Shown: positions 17,448 to 26,741, numbered from the stretch's first letter. The stretch is DNA of 41,387 bases from Pseudomonas defluvii (GCF_001695625.1 NZ_MBPN01000041.1:1-41387); one strand, 5' to 3'. The notes: generated by a model not told the origin, from the letters alone. Made by a program: numbers and translations.

Positions 17448-17819
17448 TCAGGCTGCTGAGAAGCGCTGATCCAGGTACGCGATGATCGCCTTGGATTCAT
17501 ACATCCAGGTGGTCTTGCCGTCTTCTTCGATGCGCAGGCACGGCACTTTGATCTTGCCGCCACCTTCAAGCAGGGCCTGGCGATGCTGTTCGTCGTTCTT
17601 TGCATCACGCAGGGCCACTGGCACGTTGAGGCGGTGCAGGGTGCGGCGGGTCTTCACGCAGAAGGGGCAGGCGTGGAACTGATACAGGCTCAGGCCTTTT
17701 GCATGCTGTTCGATCTTGGCTTGTACGGCCGGGTCACGCTTGAGTTTGCGCGGGCGGGTGATCAGGTCGAGAACGACGATCAGTTGGCCGAGGCCAATGC
17801 GAAGGGCTTTGACGATCAT
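17448..17819 (-). CDS. Glutaredoxin-like / GST N-terminal domain protein
   Basis: The 123-residue protein has a hydrophobic/basic N-terminal segment (about 8-28) and a thioredoxin-fold domain beginning LSLYQFHACPFC, with the redox pair Cys51 and Cys54. It continues with KVPCLRIEEDG (cis-Pro) and YESKAIIAYLDQRF, the GST-N pattern. It probably reduces glutathione mixed disulfides, perhaps tethered at the membrane by its N-terminus; the target is unknown. It lies 59 bases downstream of folE on the same strand, with a terminator between them. Its 3' end touches the repeat array. Confidence 0.87.
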   Translation of the reverse strand: MIVKALRIGLGQLIVVLDLITRPRKLKRDPAVQAKIEQHAKGLSLYQFHACPFCVKTRRTLHRLNVPVALRDAKNDEQHRQALLEGGGKIKVPCLRIEEDGKTTWMYESKAIIAYLDQRFSAA

Positions 17820-17831
17820 GACGGCATCTCA

Positions 17832-17862
17832 CAATAAAAAGCCGACCCCGTGAGGTCGGCTT
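17832..17862 (-). terminator. Rho-independent terminator of folE
   Basis: Read on the minus strand, AAGCCGACC and GGTCGGCTT pair perfectly around a 6-base loop (17839-17862) and are followed by TTTTTATTGT. It lies 16 bases beyond the folE stop. Confidence 0.9.
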
Positions 17863-17878
17863 GAAGGTGTACAACCGA

Positions 17879-18424
17879 TCATTTGATCAGGTTGAGGAAC
17901 TCGCTGCGGGTGGCGGCATTTTCGCGGAACTCACCCAGCATCACCGAGGTGACCATGGACGAGTTCTGCTTTTCTACGCCGCGCATCATCATGCACATGT
18001 GCTTGGCTTCAATGACCACGGCCACGCCGAGGGCACCAGTCACTTGCTGGACCGCATCGGCGATCTGGCGGCTGAGGTTCTCCTGGATCTGCAGGCGGCG
18101 GGCATACATGTCGACGATACGCGCGACTTTCGACAGGCCCAGGACCTTGCCAGCCGGGATGTAGGCAACATGCGCCTTGCCGATGAACGGCAGCAGGTGG
18201 TGCTCGCACAGCGAGTACAGCTCGATGTCCTTGACCAGGACCATTTCGCTGTTGTCGGAGCTGAACAGCGCTCCGTTGGTCACCTCTTCCAGGGTTTGGG
18301 AATAACCGCGGCAAAGGTACTGCATGGCCTTCGCGGCACGCTTGGGCGTGTCGAGCAGGCCCTCGCGGGAGACATCCTCGCCCAGTTGGCCGAGGATCGC
18401 GGTGTAGTTCTGTTCCAGGGACAT
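17879..18424 (-). CDS. folE: GTP cyclohydrolase I (type IA)
   Basis: The enzyme converts GTP to 7,8-dihydroneopterin triphosphate, the first step of folate/tetrahydropterin synthesis. The 181 residues include the zinc ligands Cys73, His76 ([10 protein letters not shown]) and Cys144 (KHMCMMMRG), the substrate loop [18 protein letters not shown] and the C-terminal SEFLNLIK. The ATG at 18424 matches the family start ([11 protein letters not shown]), and an upstream in-frame extension is proline-rich and unlikely. The smrA-like gene ends 69 bases upstream on the same strand. An additional folE paralogue elsewhere in the genome would be normal for Pseudomonas. Confidence 0.96.
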   Translation of the reverse strand: MSLEQNYTAILGQLGEDVSREGLLDTPKRAAKAMQYLCRGYSQTLEEVTNGALFSSDNSEMVLVKDIELYSLCEHHLLPFIGKAHVAYIPAGKVLGLSKVARIVDMYARRLQIQENLSRQIADAVQQVTGALGVAVVIEAKHMCMMMRGVEKQNSSMVTSVMLGEFRENAATRSEFLNLIK

Positions 18425-18493
18425 GGATCTACCTGTGGGGAATAATCGCAAACGCGAAGGGTACGGCGGCGGCGGCGGCGCTGCAAGCACAGC

Positions 18494-19051
18494 TTACTCG
18501 TCGCGCCCTTCGAGCATGGTACGTTTGAGCATGACATACACCGCGCCAGTGCCGCCGTGACGGGCCTGACAGGAGGTGAAACCCAGCACCTGTGGATGTT
18601 GACGCAGCCAGGTGTTGACGTGGCTCTTGATCATTGGCCGTTTGCCATCCAGGCGTACCGCCTTGCCGTGGGTGACCCGAACACAGCGCACCTCGAAGCG
18701 GGTGGCTTCGGCGAGGAAGTCCCAGAGGGTTTCCCGGGCTTTTTCCACGCTCATGCCATGCAGGTCGAGGCTGCCCTCAAAGGCGATCTGCCCAAGCTTG
18801 AGCTTGCGCATCTGGCTTTCCTGGACACCGTCACGGCTCCAGTGCAGGTCATCTTCCGGGCCGACATCGATCACGAACTGGTCGGAGAGCCCGTCGACTA
18901 TTGTCTGGTCGCTGCGCACGGTCGCCGCTTGGCGCAGGCCGGCCAATTGCTTGCGGTCGGCCTTGGGTTTGCCAATCTCGGCGCGATCATGCTTGATCGG
19001 CTTGACGCCGCGCACTTCGCTCTTGAACAGGGAAAAATCGTCGTCTTGCAT
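18494..19051 (-). CDS. smrA: Smr-domain protein (SmrA-like putative endonuclease)
   Basis: The 185-residue protein has a charged, probably disordered N-terminal half and a C-terminal Smr domain (about 92-180). SLDLHGMSVEKA supplies the LDLHG motif and RVTHGKA the second motif, where the usual HGKG is HGKA. GTGAVYVMLKR closes the domain. Stand-alone Smr proteins have nicking or RNA-endonuclease activity related to MutS2 and ribosome-collision nucleases; the physiological target is unknown. It precedes folE on the minus strand, with room for a separate folE promoter. Confidence 0.88.
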   Translation of the reverse strand: MQDDDFSLFKSEVRGVKPIKHDRAEIGKPKADRKQLAGLRQAATVRSDQTIVDGLSDQFVIDVGPEDDLHWSRDGVQESQMRKLKLGQIAFEGSLDLHGMSVEKARETLWDFLAEATRFEVRCVRVTHGKAVRLDGKRPMIKSHVNTWLRQHPQVLGFTSCQARHGGTGAVYVMLKRTMLEGRDE

Positions 19052-19104
19052 GTAAGCCTCCGCCTGGGCGGCGCAGTTTACGCGACTCCCCGCGTCTCGT
19101 TAAT

Positions 19105-19425
19105 TCAATCGTGCTTTTTCATCAAGTGTGGTGCCAGGTTGAGTTCCCGGCCACGCCGCAGCCGTGCCCGACAACGGCGCCACAGCCATACGCCCAGCCA
19201 CAGCAGCAACACGCCCGCGCCGACGATGACAGCCGCCGCGGCACGGTTGTTGGCCAGCTCGCCCAAGGCGGGTGCATGGCCAAACAGGCTGGCGGTGCCA
19301 GCCATCGCCAGCAGTACACCAAGGGTCGCCAGCAGGGCCGAAAAGGCAGCCGCAAAACGCATTGACCAATTACGCGGTTCGCGTGAGCGAAGGCGCTTGG
19401 CGTCGAAACCATCGGATAACTTCAT
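19105..19425 (-). CDS. Small two-helix membrane protein (unknown)
   Basis: The 106-residue protein has two clear hydrophobic helices (about 25-47 and 64-83) separated by a short loop. Its arginine-rich ends (RLRSREPRNW; WRRCRARLRRGRE) imply both termini are cytoplasmic. No catalytic motif is visible and I do not recognise a named family. It lies 53 bases upstream of smrA on the same strand and could be co-transcribed. Its ATG at 19425 lacks a strong ribosome site. Confidence 0.65.
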   Translation of the reverse strand: MKLSDGFDAKRLRSREPRNWSMRFAAAFSALLATLGVLLAMAGTASLFGHAPALGELANNRAAAAVIVGAGVLLLWLGVWLWRRCRARLRRGRELNLAPHLMKKHD

Positions 19426-19493
19426 TCCGATTTCCTCTATGGATATCGGGCCTTCGACCTGAAAGTACCGATGTGGTTCCGCCAGCTGTCAGG

Positions 19494-20084
19494 TCAAATC
19501 AGGCTAGCGACTTGGGTCACGCAGGCAAAGTTGTCGGCCATGATCGCCATTTCACTTTGCTGGATCTGCGCTGCGGGTATCACGCCGCCCTTGAAGGGCA
19601 GGTCGCGGGTGGTGCAGGCGTCTTCGACCAGGGTGCAGCGGTAGCCGTAGTCCTTGGCCCGACGTACGGTGGTGCTGACGCTGGAGTGGCTCATGAAGCC
19701 GCAGACAATCAGGTCCAGATGACCGAGTTTCTGCAGTTCCTCATGAAGCTTGGTGTTCTTGAACGCGTTAGGCATGCGTTTTTCGATGATGACTTCATCG
19801 CCCTGTGGCTCGAGGCCGGGGATGAACTCGCCACGTTCGCCCTGTGGGTCGAACAGGCCGCCAACCGTGCCGAGGTGGCGTACGTGAATCACTGGTCGGC
19901 CGGCCTTGCGCGCCGCGTCGAGCAGTTTGCCGATGTTGGCCACGGCTTCGTCCATGCCTGACAGCGCCAGAGGACCACTCAGGTACTCTTTCTGCGCATC
20001 GATAATCACCAGGCTGGCGTTACTCAGCTTGGCCGGCGGATAACCGCGACCGCTGAGGTGGAACATCGTCATTGGAACGGACAT
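19494..20084 (-). CDS. Cysteine hydrolase of the isochorismatase/nicotinamidase family
   Basis: The 196-residue cytoplasmic hydrolase carries the family triad Asp29 (VIIDAQKEY), Lys102 (IIEKRMPNAF) and Cys128 (LIVCGFMSHSSV), with the conserved cis-peptide region just before the Cys. Members hydrolyse amides or vinyl ethers such as nicotinamide, isochorismate or biuret, and the substrate here is open. AAGGAG in front of ATG 20084 (MSVPMTMFHL) decides the start over a longer frame. It is divergent from prmB. Confidence 0.9.
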   Translation of the reverse strand: MSVPMTMFHLSGRGYPPAKLSNASLVIIDAQKEYLSGPLALSGMDEAVANIGKLLDAARKAGRPVIHVRHLGTVGGLFDPQGERGEFIPGLEPQGDEVIIEKRMPNAFKNTKLHEELQKLGHLDLIVCGFMSHSSVSTTVRRAKDYGYRCTLVEDACTTRDLPFKGGVIPAAQIQQSEMAIMADNFACVTQVASLI

Positions 20085-20271
20085 CAGGGGCTCCTTTGGA
20101 TAGGGCTTTTCGCCTATTCTCCCCTGCTTGGACGCAGATGTGAATCGCTTAGCGTACAAGCGGCGTGGTTAGTGGCCTGCAGCCATGTTGGCCAATCGCT
20201 TAAAACGTCATGGGCAGCCATATTCCTGGCCAGGCTGTTAGAATCGCCGGTCGTTTCTCTAGGAGTCTACC

Positions 20272-21180
20272 GTGACCACTTCCCGCCTGCGCACCCTGCG
20301 CGACCATATTCGTTGGGCTGTCAGCCGTTTTCACGAGAAGGAGCTGTTCTTCGGCCATGGCGCCGACAACGCCTGGGACGAGGCGCGCCTGCTGGTGCTG
20401 GGCGCAGTTCACCTGCCATGGGAAGTGGCCGACAGCTACCTTGACTGCCGCCTCGAAGACGAGGAAGTGGCGCACCTTCAGGCTCTGCTCAAGCGTCGTA
20501 TCGAAGACCGCGTTCCGACGGCTTACCTGTTGGGTGAGGCGTGGTTCTGCGGCATGTCGTTCATCGTCGACGAGCGTGTACTGATTCCGCGTTCACCCAT
20601 TGGCGAGCTGATCGAAAAGCGTTTCGAGCCGTGGTTGGCGGCAGAGCCGCAGCGCATTCTTGACCTGTGCACCGGCTCTGGCTGCATTGGTATCGTCAGT
20701 GCCGAAGTGTTCCCGGACGCTGAAGTGGTGCTGGCCGACCTGTCCTTCGAGGCATTGGAAGTCGCCAATCAGAACATCGAGCGTCATGGCCTGGAAGAGC
20801 GCGTCTTTACGGTTCAGGGCGATGGCTTCGAGGGGCTGCCGGGTCAGCGTTTCGACCTGATCCTGTCCAACCCGCCGTATGTCGATGCCGAAGACTTCGC
20901 CGACATGCCGCAGGAGTACCACCATGAGCCGGAGCTGGGCCTTGCCTGTGGCGACGATGGCCTGGACCTGGTCCGGCGGATGCTGGCTGAAGCGGCGGAT
21001 CACCTGACCGAGAAGGGCTTGTTGATTGTCGAAGTGGGCAACAGCCAGGTGCACCTGTCGGCCTTGTACCCCGAGGTGGATTTTGCCTGGCTGGACTTCG
21101 AGCGCGGTGGTCACGGCGTATTCATGCTGACGGCGCAGCAGTGCCGTGAGCATCAGGCGCTGTTTGCTTCGCGGGTGTAA
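20272..21180 (+). CDS. prmB: Ribosomal protein L3 N5-glutamine methyltransferase
   Basis: This 302-residue SAM-dependent enzyme methylates a glutamine of ribosomal protein L3. SAM-binding motif I is [12 protein letters not shown] (about 126-137) and the substrate-Gln motif NPPY is at about 200-203 ([14 protein letters not shown]). The N-terminal helical region ([21 protein letters not shown]) separates it from the release-factor methyltransferase PrmC. It starts at GTG 20272 with TAGGAG upstream. In many gammaproteobacteria it is adjacent to aroC; here two minus-strand genes lie between. Confidence 0.95.
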   Translation: MTTSRLRTLRDHIRWAVSRFHEKELFFGHGADNAWDEARLLVLGAVHLPWEVADSYLDCRLEDEEVAHLQALLKRRIEDRVPTAYLLGEAWFCGMSFIVDERVLIPRSPIGELIEKRFEPWLAAEPQRILDLCTGSGCIGIVSAEVFPDAEVVLADLSFEALEVANQNIERHGLEERVFTVQGDGFEGLPGQRFDLILSNPPYVDAEDFADMPQEYHHEPELGLACGDDGLDLVRRMLAEAADHLTEKGLLIVEVGNSQVHLSALYPEVDFAWLDFERGGHGVFMLTAQQCREHQALFASRV

Positions 21181-21196
21181 GCGCTAGCGGCGTCTG

Positions 21197-21248
21197 TATC
21201 GTTGGCAAGCCAAACCCCACAAGTACGGTGGGGTGCTTGCCAGCGATA
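21197..21248. repeat. REP-like long hairpin between convergent genes
   Basis: TATCGTTGGCAAGC (21197-21210) pairs with GCTTGCCAGCGATA (21235-21248) except for one G-T position, and ACCCCAC/GTGGGGT extend the stem inside. It lies between the convergent prmB and the tail-anchored-protein gene and may serve as a terminator or RNA-end protector for both. Confidence 0.7.
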
Positions 21249-21262
21249 GCACCTGCAGGTTG

Positions 21263-22060
21263 TCAGCGTTGGGTTGCAATCCAGATCAGCAGCCCGGCCT
21301 GGAACACGGCGAAGGCGACCAGGCAGGTGATGGTGAAGCGCAGGCCGCTGTCCTCGCGCTTGTATTTGTTCACGCGCTCGTCCCGCTCACGCAGTTGCGT
21401 TTCTTTTTCCTGCAGGGTCTGTTCGGCCTGCTGGAGCATGCCCGCAGCCTCGATGATCTCGACCTGTTGGACCTTCTCGTTGTTCCAGCCACCCTTGAGC
21501 TCACCCACCTGCACTTCCAGGTAGCGCCCCTTCATGTGCTGGACATCGGCGTACTCGACCTCCAGCCCGACGTTTTTCAGCACATGGTCACGGCGTTGGC
21601 GGGTGTCTTCGTTCAGCGCGTCCTTGCTCGGGAGTGCCGCACCCTCGATCCGGTAGTGCGACCACTTTTGTTGTGCCCACTGTACCCCTTGAGCCAGCAG
21701 AAAACGTCCGAGGCCACGGTTCAGGGGCTCCATCTGCAGGCCACTGTCAGGGCCGAAGCTCACGTGGTGCGTCTCATGGTCGACGCGGATGTCCAGGCGA
21801 TTCTGCTCCTTGCGCACTTTTTGCCCAGGCAGACGAATCTCCATGCGCAGCAGGCTGTGCGTCTTGCTGTGCCGTTCGGCATAGCCGTACTGGACGAAAC
21901 GCAAGGGCCGCGCACCGGTGGCCCGGTCGGTCGGCAGTGGGGCCAGGCGCAGCATGCGAAAGTGCTCCGGCTTCAGGTCTTCCCACGGCAGCGGGGCAGG
22001 TTCTGGAGCGACCGTTTCGGCGCTTGCTTCGGGGGCATCCTGGGGTGGGACATCGGTCAT
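21263..22060 (-). CDS. Putative tail-anchored membrane protein with coiled coil (unknown)
   Basis: The protein of about 265 residues has an acidic, proline-rich N-terminus and a folded middle of mixed alpha/beta pattern (about 30-185). A heptad-like coiled coil follows (IIEAAGMLQQAEQTLQEKE; about 198-232), and a single C-terminal membrane helix (FTITCLVAFAVFQAGLLIWI) ends just before the stop. This architecture suggests a cytoplasmic domain anchored to the inner membrane by its tail. No enzyme motif is seen and I do not recognise the family. AGAGGA precedes GTG 22063 and ATG 22060; either could start translation. Confidence 0.7.
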   Translation of the reverse strand: MTDVPPQDAPEASAETVAPEPAPLPWEDLKPEHFRMLRLAPLPTDRATGARPLRFVQYGYAERHSKTHSLLRMEIRLPGQKVRKEQNRLDIRVDHETHHVSFGPDSGLQMEPLNRGLGRFLLAQGVQWAQQKWSHYRIEGAALPSKDALNEDTRQRRDHVLKNVGLEVEYADVQHMKGRYLEVQVGELKGGWNNEKVQQVEIIEAAGMLQQAEQTLQEKETQLRERDERVNKYKREDSGLRFTITCLVAFAVFQAGLLIWIATQR

Positions 22061-22166
22061 CACGGCAATCCTCTTGTGCGCAGCAGGCTGGCCGTAATTT
22101 GGATGCCAGCACCGGCTTATCGGCAGGGTTGGCCTGGACTGGAGTGCATTTTTCCGGAACTTCTGC

Positions 22167-23126
22167 TCAAGCTGCCGGCAATCGACGAATAAACTCGACG
22201 ATTCTCTCGCCCAGTGCGCTGGCCAGTGGCAGCGCCGGGTTGAGGTAGCTTTGCTGTTGCTGGTGCACGTCAGCCGGGGCGATCCGCAGCATATGGTTCA
22301 TGCCCTCGATCAGTGCCAGTTCGGCATCGGGTTTGGCGGCCTTCAGGCGCAGGGCATCGTCGACACTGACCTGCACGTCATGGTTGCCTTGCACGATCAG
22401 CGCCGGAATTTTCAAGCGGGCAAAGGCGGCTGCCGGGTCTTGCCGGAACAGTGAAATCAAATAGGGTTGAACGCTGGGGCGCAGAATGTCCTGCAAGGGC
22501 GGGGGAACATCGCTCGATGTATGGCCGGCTTTGAGCTGGTCGATGATCGCCTGGGCCCGTGCTTGGTAACGATCAGGTACGCGCTCGGCTATCTGGGCAT
22601 GCAGCACGTCATGCACCGGGCGCCCGCTGCCAGCCACGGCAATCACTGCGCTGGCCCCGGCCGGTTCGGCCGCCAGGCTGGCGATCAATGCACCTTCGCT
22701 GTGGCCCAGCAACACCAGCGGGCCGAAGCGTGGGTCGGCGTTGAGCGCACGGCCCCAGGCTACGGCATCGGCAACATAACCCTCGACGCTCAGGTCACGT
22801 TCGTCGGGTGCCGCCTCCAGGCTGGCGGCAACGCCGCGTTTGTCATAGCGCACGCTGGCGATATTGTTGCGTGCGAGCAGCAGTGCCAGGCGTTTGAGGT
22901 TGTCGGTGTGAGCCCCGTTGGGGTTGTTGCCGTCGCGGTCGGTCGGGCCTGAGCCGGCAATGATCAACACCACGGGCGGCGGCCGCTCGCTGCGGGGCAA
23001 CAGCAGGCTGCCACGCAGGATGCCGGCGCCTGTATCGAGGTCCAGGGGCCGCTGTAGAACGCTGGGGGCCGCCGCTTGGGCGAGGCTGCTGAGGCACAGA
23101 AGAAGCAGGGTGAGGGCGCGTAACAT
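22167..23126 (-). CDS. Secreted alpha/beta hydrolase (esterase-like)
   Basis: From ATG 23126 the 319-residue protein starts with a signal peptide (MLRALTLLLLCLSSLAQA) and continues as an alpha/beta hydrolase. The oxyanion region is LIIAGSGPTDRDGNN (54-68), the nucleophile elbow GHSEG gives Ser143, and GNHDVQVSVDD and GMNHMLRIAP probably supply the Asp and His. Family members are annotated as alpha/beta fold hydrolases or EstC-like esterases; the substrate is unknown. It is probably periplasmic. It is divergent from aroC, whose promoter lies in its upstream region. A longer frame to 23186 lacks a signal sequence at its start and is less likely. Confidence 0.88.
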   Translation of the reverse strand: MLRALTLLLLCLSSLAQAAAPSVLQRPLDLDTGAGILRGSLLLPRSERPPPVVLIIAGSGPTDRDGNNPNGAHTDNLKRLALLLARNNIASVRYDKRGVAASLEAAPDERDLSVEGYVADAVAWGRALNADPRFGPLVLLGHSEGALIASLAAEPAGASAVIAVAGSGRPVHDVLHAQIAERVPDRYQARAQAIIDQLKAGHTSSDVPPPLQDILRPSVQPYLISLFRQDPAAAFARLKIPALIVQGNHDVQVSVDDALRLKAAKPDAELALIEGMNHMLRIAPADVHQQQQSYLNPALPLASALGERIVEFIRRLPAA

Positions 23127-23191
23127 TACAGGGCCGCTGCTGGAGAGATGAAAGTTGGACACACGCCGGGCTAGAAGGTTCGCCAACAGGG

Positions 23192-23220
23192 ATGAACTCG
23201 CCGGTGAGCCTGCGTATACT
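23192..23220 (+). promoter_or_regulatory. Candidate sigma-70 promoter of aroC
   Basis: TATACT at 23215-23220 is a good -10 box. About 16-17 bases upstream lies TGAACT/ATGAAC (23192-23198) as a partial -35. Transcription would start some 35 bases before the aroC ATG. Confidence 0.45.
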
Positions 23221-23262
23221 GGCGGCCTTGTTCAAATCAGGCTGATTCGCGGAGCGTCCTGC

Positions 23263-24354
23263 ATGTCCGGCAATACCTATGGCAAGCTGTTCACTGTCAC
23301 CACCGCTGGCGAAAGCCATGGTCCGGCGTTGGTCGCCATTGTCGACGGCTGCCCGCCGGGCCTCGAGCTTTCACTGGCCGACCTGCAACACGACCTGGAC
23401 CGGCGCAAGCCTGGCACCAGCCGTCACACCACGCAACGCCAGGAAGACGACGAAGTCGAAATCCTCTCCGGCGTTTTCGAAGGCCGTACCACCGGCTGCG
23501 CAATTGGCCTGTTGATCCGCAACACCGACCAGAAGTCCAAGGACTACTCGGCGATCAAGGACCTGTTCCGCCCGGCGCATGCCGATTACACCTACCACCA
23601 CAAGTACGGTGTACGTGACTACCGTGGCGGTGGCCGCAGCTCGGCGCGCGAAACCGCGATGCGGGTGGCCGCCGGTGCCATCGCCAAGAAGTACCTGGCC
23701 AGCCAGGGCATCACCATTCGTGGCTACATGAGCCAGTTGGGCCCGATTGAAATCCCCTTCAAGACCTGGGAGTCGGTGGAGCAGAACGCGTTCTTCAGCC
23801 CAGACCCGGACAAAGTGCCAGAGCTGGAAGCCTACATGGACCAGCTGCGTCGCGACCAGGACTCGGTCGGGGCGAAAATCACCGTTGTCGCCGAAGGCGT
23901 CATGCCTGGCCTGGGCGAGCCGATCTTTGATCGCCTGGACGCCGAGCTGGCTCATGCACTGATGAGCATCAACGCCGTCAAGGGTGTGGAGATCGGTGCG
24001 GGCTTCGCCAGCGTGGCCCAGCGCGGTACCGAACACCGCGACGAGCTCACCCCGGAAGGTTTCCTCAGCAACAACGCTGGCGGCATTCTGGGCGGGATCT
24101 CCTCGGGTCAGCCGATTGTTGCGCACCTGGCGCTCAAGCCAACGTCGAGCATCACCACCCCGGGCCGTTCGATCGATATCGACGGTAACCCGGTCGACGT
24201 CATCACCAAAGGGCGCCACGACCCTTGCGTAGGCATCCGTGCTACCCCGATTGCCGAGGCGATGATGGCCATCGTGCTGATGGACCACCTGCTGCGTCAC
24301 CGTGGGCAGAATGCCGATGTGAAGGTCAGCACGCCGGTGCTGGGCCAGTTGTAA
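23263..24354 (+). CDS. aroC: Chorismate synthase
   Basis: The enzyme converts 5-enolpyruvylshikimate-3-phosphate to chorismate, the last step of the shikimate pathway, with reduced FMN. The 363 residues have the usual length and signatures: [18 protein letters not shown] at the start, [32 protein letters not shown] and [13 protein letters not shown]. The ATG at 23263 matches the family start. It is divergent from the secreted hydrolase and followed after 38 bases by an MFS gene on the same strand. Confidence 0.98.
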   Translation: MSGNTYGKLFTVTTAGESHGPALVAIVDGCPPGLELSLADLQHDLDRRKPGTSRHTTQRQEDDEVEILSGVFEGRTTGCAIGLLIRNTDQKSKDYSAIKDLFRPAHADYTYHHKYGVRDYRGGGRSSARETAMRVAAGAIAKKYLASQGITIRGYMSQLGPIEIPFKTWESVEQNAFFSPDPDKVPELEAYMDQLRRDQDSVGAKITVVAEGVMPGLGEPIFDRLDAELAHALMSINAVKGVEIGAGFASVAQRGTEHRDELTPEGFLSNNAGGILGGISSGQPIVAHLALKPTSSITTPGRSIDIDGNPVDVITKGRHDPCVGIRATPIAEAMMAIVLMDHLLRHRGQNADVKVSTPVLGQL

Positions 24355-24392
24355 TGCCCCGAGTGTTCGATCGCGCCATGGCCGCTTGAGCC

Positions 24393-25541
24393 GTGGCGCC
24401 GATTCCCTACTGGCGACTGTCCAGCTTCTATCTGTTCTATTTCGCCTTGCTCGGTTCGACAGCGCCATTCCTGGCGCTGTACTTCGATCACCTGGGGTTT
24501 TCCAGTGCGCGGATCGGCGAGCTGGTGGCCATCCCCATGCTGATGCGCTGCGTGGCGCCGAATCTGTGGGGCTGGCTGGGGGACCGTACTGGCCAGCGCC
24601 TGTTGATCGTGCGGCTTGGTGCGTTGTCGACGCTGGCGAGTTTTTCGCTGATCTTCATCGATAAGAGCTACGCCTGGCTGGCGTTGGTGATGGCCCTGCA
24701 TGCGTTCTTCTGGCACGCGGTGCTGCCGCAGTTCGAGGTCATTACCCTGGCACACCTGCAGGGGCAGACCGCACGCTACAGCCAGGTCCGCTTGTGGGGG
24801 TCAATCGGCTTTATCCTGACGGTTGCGGGGCTGGGCCGGTTGTTCGAGTGGCTCAGCCTGGATATCTACCCGGTGGCGCTGGCCGTGATCATGGCCGGTA
24901 TCGTCCTGGCCAGCCTTTGGGTGCCCAATGCACACCCGCCCGGGCAGCATGTGCGCGATGCTGGCGAGGGGTTTATCCGGCAATTGCTTCGCCCCGGCGT
25001 GCTGGCTTTTTATACCTGTGTGGCCCTGATGCAATTGAGCCATGGCCCGTACTACACCTTTCTGACCCTGCACCTTGAGCGCCTGGGGTACAGCCGTGGC
25101 ACCATTGGCCTGCTCTGGTCGTTGGGCGTGGTGGCCGAGGTGCTGATGTTTCTGGCCATGAGCTGGATCATGGCGCGGGTGTCGTTGCGCCGGGTGCTGC
25201 TGGCCAGTTTCCTGTTGGCAGCGTTACGCTGGATGCTGCTGGGCGAGTACGCCGAGCACCTGGCCGTGTTGCTGGTCGCGCAGTTGATGCACGCGGCCAC
25301 CTTCGGCAGTTTTCATGCAGCGGCCATTGCCTTCGTGCAGCGCAGCTTCGGGGCGCGCCAGCAAGGGCAGGGGCAGGCGTTGTATGCCGCATTGGCTGGT
25401 ACCGGTGGCGCATTGGGTGCCTTGTACTCGGGCTACAGCTGGAATGCGTTGGGCCCCACTACAACCTTTAGTATTGCCAGCGTCGCTGCCGTGGCGGCAG
25501 CCGTTATCATTGCGACTCGAATGAAAGAGGACAGGGCATGA
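24393..25541 (+). CDS. MFS transporter, HcaT/nucleoside-proton symporter-like (MFS_1-like)
   Basis: The 382-residue protein has about twelve membrane helices and begins PYWRLSSFYLFYFALLGSTA, the pattern of the phenylpropionate permease HcaT/NupG-like MFS group. A loop motif GWLGDRTGQR lies between helices 2 and 3. It starts at GTG 24393 with no strong ribosome site; the nearby ATG (24378) is closed by a stop. Its last four bases overlap the start of mtnB (ATGA), so it is translationally coupled to methionine-salvage genes. Uptake of a methylthio compound is conceivable but unproven. Confidence 0.88.
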   Translation: MAPIPYWRLSSFYLFYFALLGSTAPFLALYFDHLGFSSARIGELVAIPMLMRCVAPNLWGWLGDRTGQRLLIVRLGALSTLASFSLIFIDKSYAWLALVMALHAFFWHAVLPQFEVITLAHLQGQTARYSQVRLWGSIGFILTVAGLGRLFEWLSLDIYPVALAVIMAGIVLASLWVPNAHPPGQHVRDAGEGFIRQLLRPGVLAFYTCVALMQLSHGPYYTFLTLHLERLGYSRGTIGLLWSLGVVAEVLMFLAMSWIMARVSLRRVLLASFLLAALRWMLLGEYAEHLAVLLVAQLMHAATFGSFHAAAIAFVQRSFGARQQGQGQALYAALAGTGGALGALYSGYSWNALGPTTTFSIASVAAVAAAVIIATRMKEDRA

Positions 25542-26158
25542 GCCTTACCCGTGAACAATTGGCCTTGGAAATCATCGAAGCCGGGCGCTTTCTCTATGGC
25601 CGAGGCTGGTCGCCGGCCACCAGCAGCAACTATTCCACCCGCCTGTCGGCGGATCAGGCGCTGTTGACGGTCTCCGGCAAGCACAAAGGTCAGTTGGGCG
25701 TGGACGATGTCCTGGCCACCGACCTCGCTGGCAATAGCCTGGAGCCGGGCAAGAAACCCTCGGCGGAAACCTTGCTGCATACCCAGTTGTACGCCTGGCG
25801 GGCAGACATCGGGGCCGTGCTGCATACCCACTCGGTCAATGCCACGGTGTTGTCACGGGTGACCGCTGGGGACTACCTGGTGTTCGAAGACTATGAACTG
25901 CAGAAAGCCTTCAGTGGTATCTCGACCCACGAGTCGACGGTGCAGGTGCCGATTTTCGAGAACGATCAGGACATCGCCCGTCTGGCGGCCAAGGTTCAGC
26001 CCTGGCTTGAGGCGCACCCCGACTGCGTCGGCTACCTGATCCGTGGCCATGGCCTGTACACCTGGGGCCCGCGCATGAGTGATGCGTTGCGTCAGGTCGA
26101 AGCCTTCGAATTCCTCTTCGAGTGTGAATTGAAAGTGCGATCGGTTACCGGTCGTTGA
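25538..26158 (+). CDS. mtnB: Methylthioribulose-1-phosphate dehydratase
   Basis: This class II aldolase-fold enzyme dehydrates 5-methylthioribulose 1-phosphate in methionine salvage. The 206 residues carry the zinc ligands His96 and His98 (LHTHS) and His171 (IRGHGLYTWG), a probable catalytic Glu77 (SAETLLHTQ), and the SSNYSTRL and TVSGKHKG substrate loops. It is coupled to the MFS gene upstream and followed after 26 bases by mtnD. The complete pathway also needs mtnA and mtnP or related genes, which are not in the window. Confidence 0.95.
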   Translation: MSLTREQLALEIIEAGRFLYGRGWSPATSSNYSTRLSADQALLTVSGKHKGQLGVDDVLATDLAGNSLEPGKKPSAETLLHTQLYAWRADIGAVLHTHSVNATVLSRVTAGDYLVFEDYELQKAFSGISTHESTVQVPIFENDQDIARLAAKVQPWLEAHPDCVGYLIRGHGLYTWGPRMSDALRQVEAFEFLFECELKVRSVTGR

Positions 26159-26184
26159 GTCGCTACAACTAGGAGTTGCCCCTG

Positions 26185-26730
26185 ATGAGCAGCCTGACCG
26201 TGTACCACCAGTCCACCCCGGACATCCCGAACAAGGTGCTGACCCACGTTGAGGACATCGCCTCGACCCTGGCAGAGCAGGGCGTGCGCTTCGAGCGTTG
26301 GGCCGCCAATGCGCCGATCCAGCCGGGCGCTAGCCAGGAAGAGGTGATTGCGGCCTACCAGGCCCAGATCGACAAGCTGATGACCGAGTGCGGCTACATC
26401 ACCGTCGATGTGGTAAGCCTGAACAGTGACCACCCACAGAAGGCCGAACTGCGTGCCAAGTTTCTCGATGAACACCGTCATGCGGAAGACGAAGTGCGTT
26501 TTTTCGTCGCCGGGCGAGGTCTGTTTACCCTGCATATCGACGAGTATGTCTACGCCGTGCTCTGCGAGAAGAACGACCTGATCTCGGTACCGGCTGGCAC
26601 CCCTCACTGGTTTGACATGGGCGAGAACCCGCATTTCGTTGCCATTCGCCTGTTCAATAACCCAGAAGGTTGGGTAGCTCAGTTCACCGGCGACAAAATC
26701 GCCGATCAATTCCCGCGTATCGACGACTGA
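26185..26730 (+). CDS. mtnD: Acireductone dioxygenase
   Basis: The 181-residue cupin oxidises acireductone to 2-keto-4-methylthiobutyrate and formate (iron form) or to an off-pathway product (nickel form). Metal ligands are in place: His97, His99 and Glu103 ([12 protein letters not shown]) and His141 (GTPHWFD), one residue shifted from the Klebsiella numbering. TAGGAG lies upstream of ATG 26185. It sits between mtnB and mtnC, the order expected for this pathway segment. Confidence 0.97.
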   Translation: MSSLTVYHQSTPDIPNKVLTHVEDIASTLAEQGVRFERWAANAPIQPGASQEEVIAAYQAQIDKLMTECGYITVDVVSLNSDHPQKAELRAKFLDEHRHAEDEVRFFVAGRGLFTLHIDEYVYAVLCEKNDLISVPAGTPHWFDMGENPHFVAIRLFNNPEGWVAQFTGDKIADQFPRIDD

Positions 26731-26741
26731 CCGGAGCCTGC

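Noticed and set aside
16987..17469. Open frames of up to 160 residues through the tandem REP array
   Set aside because: All three forward frames stay open because the 100-bp unit lacks stops and shifts frame each unit. The translation is repetitive (GAGLPAMAS, ELACLRWRR) with no ribosome site, so it is not a gene.
23371..24468. Minus-strand frame of 365 residues over aroC
   Set aside because: Composition typical of antisense of GC-rich coding sequence; aroC is unambiguous.
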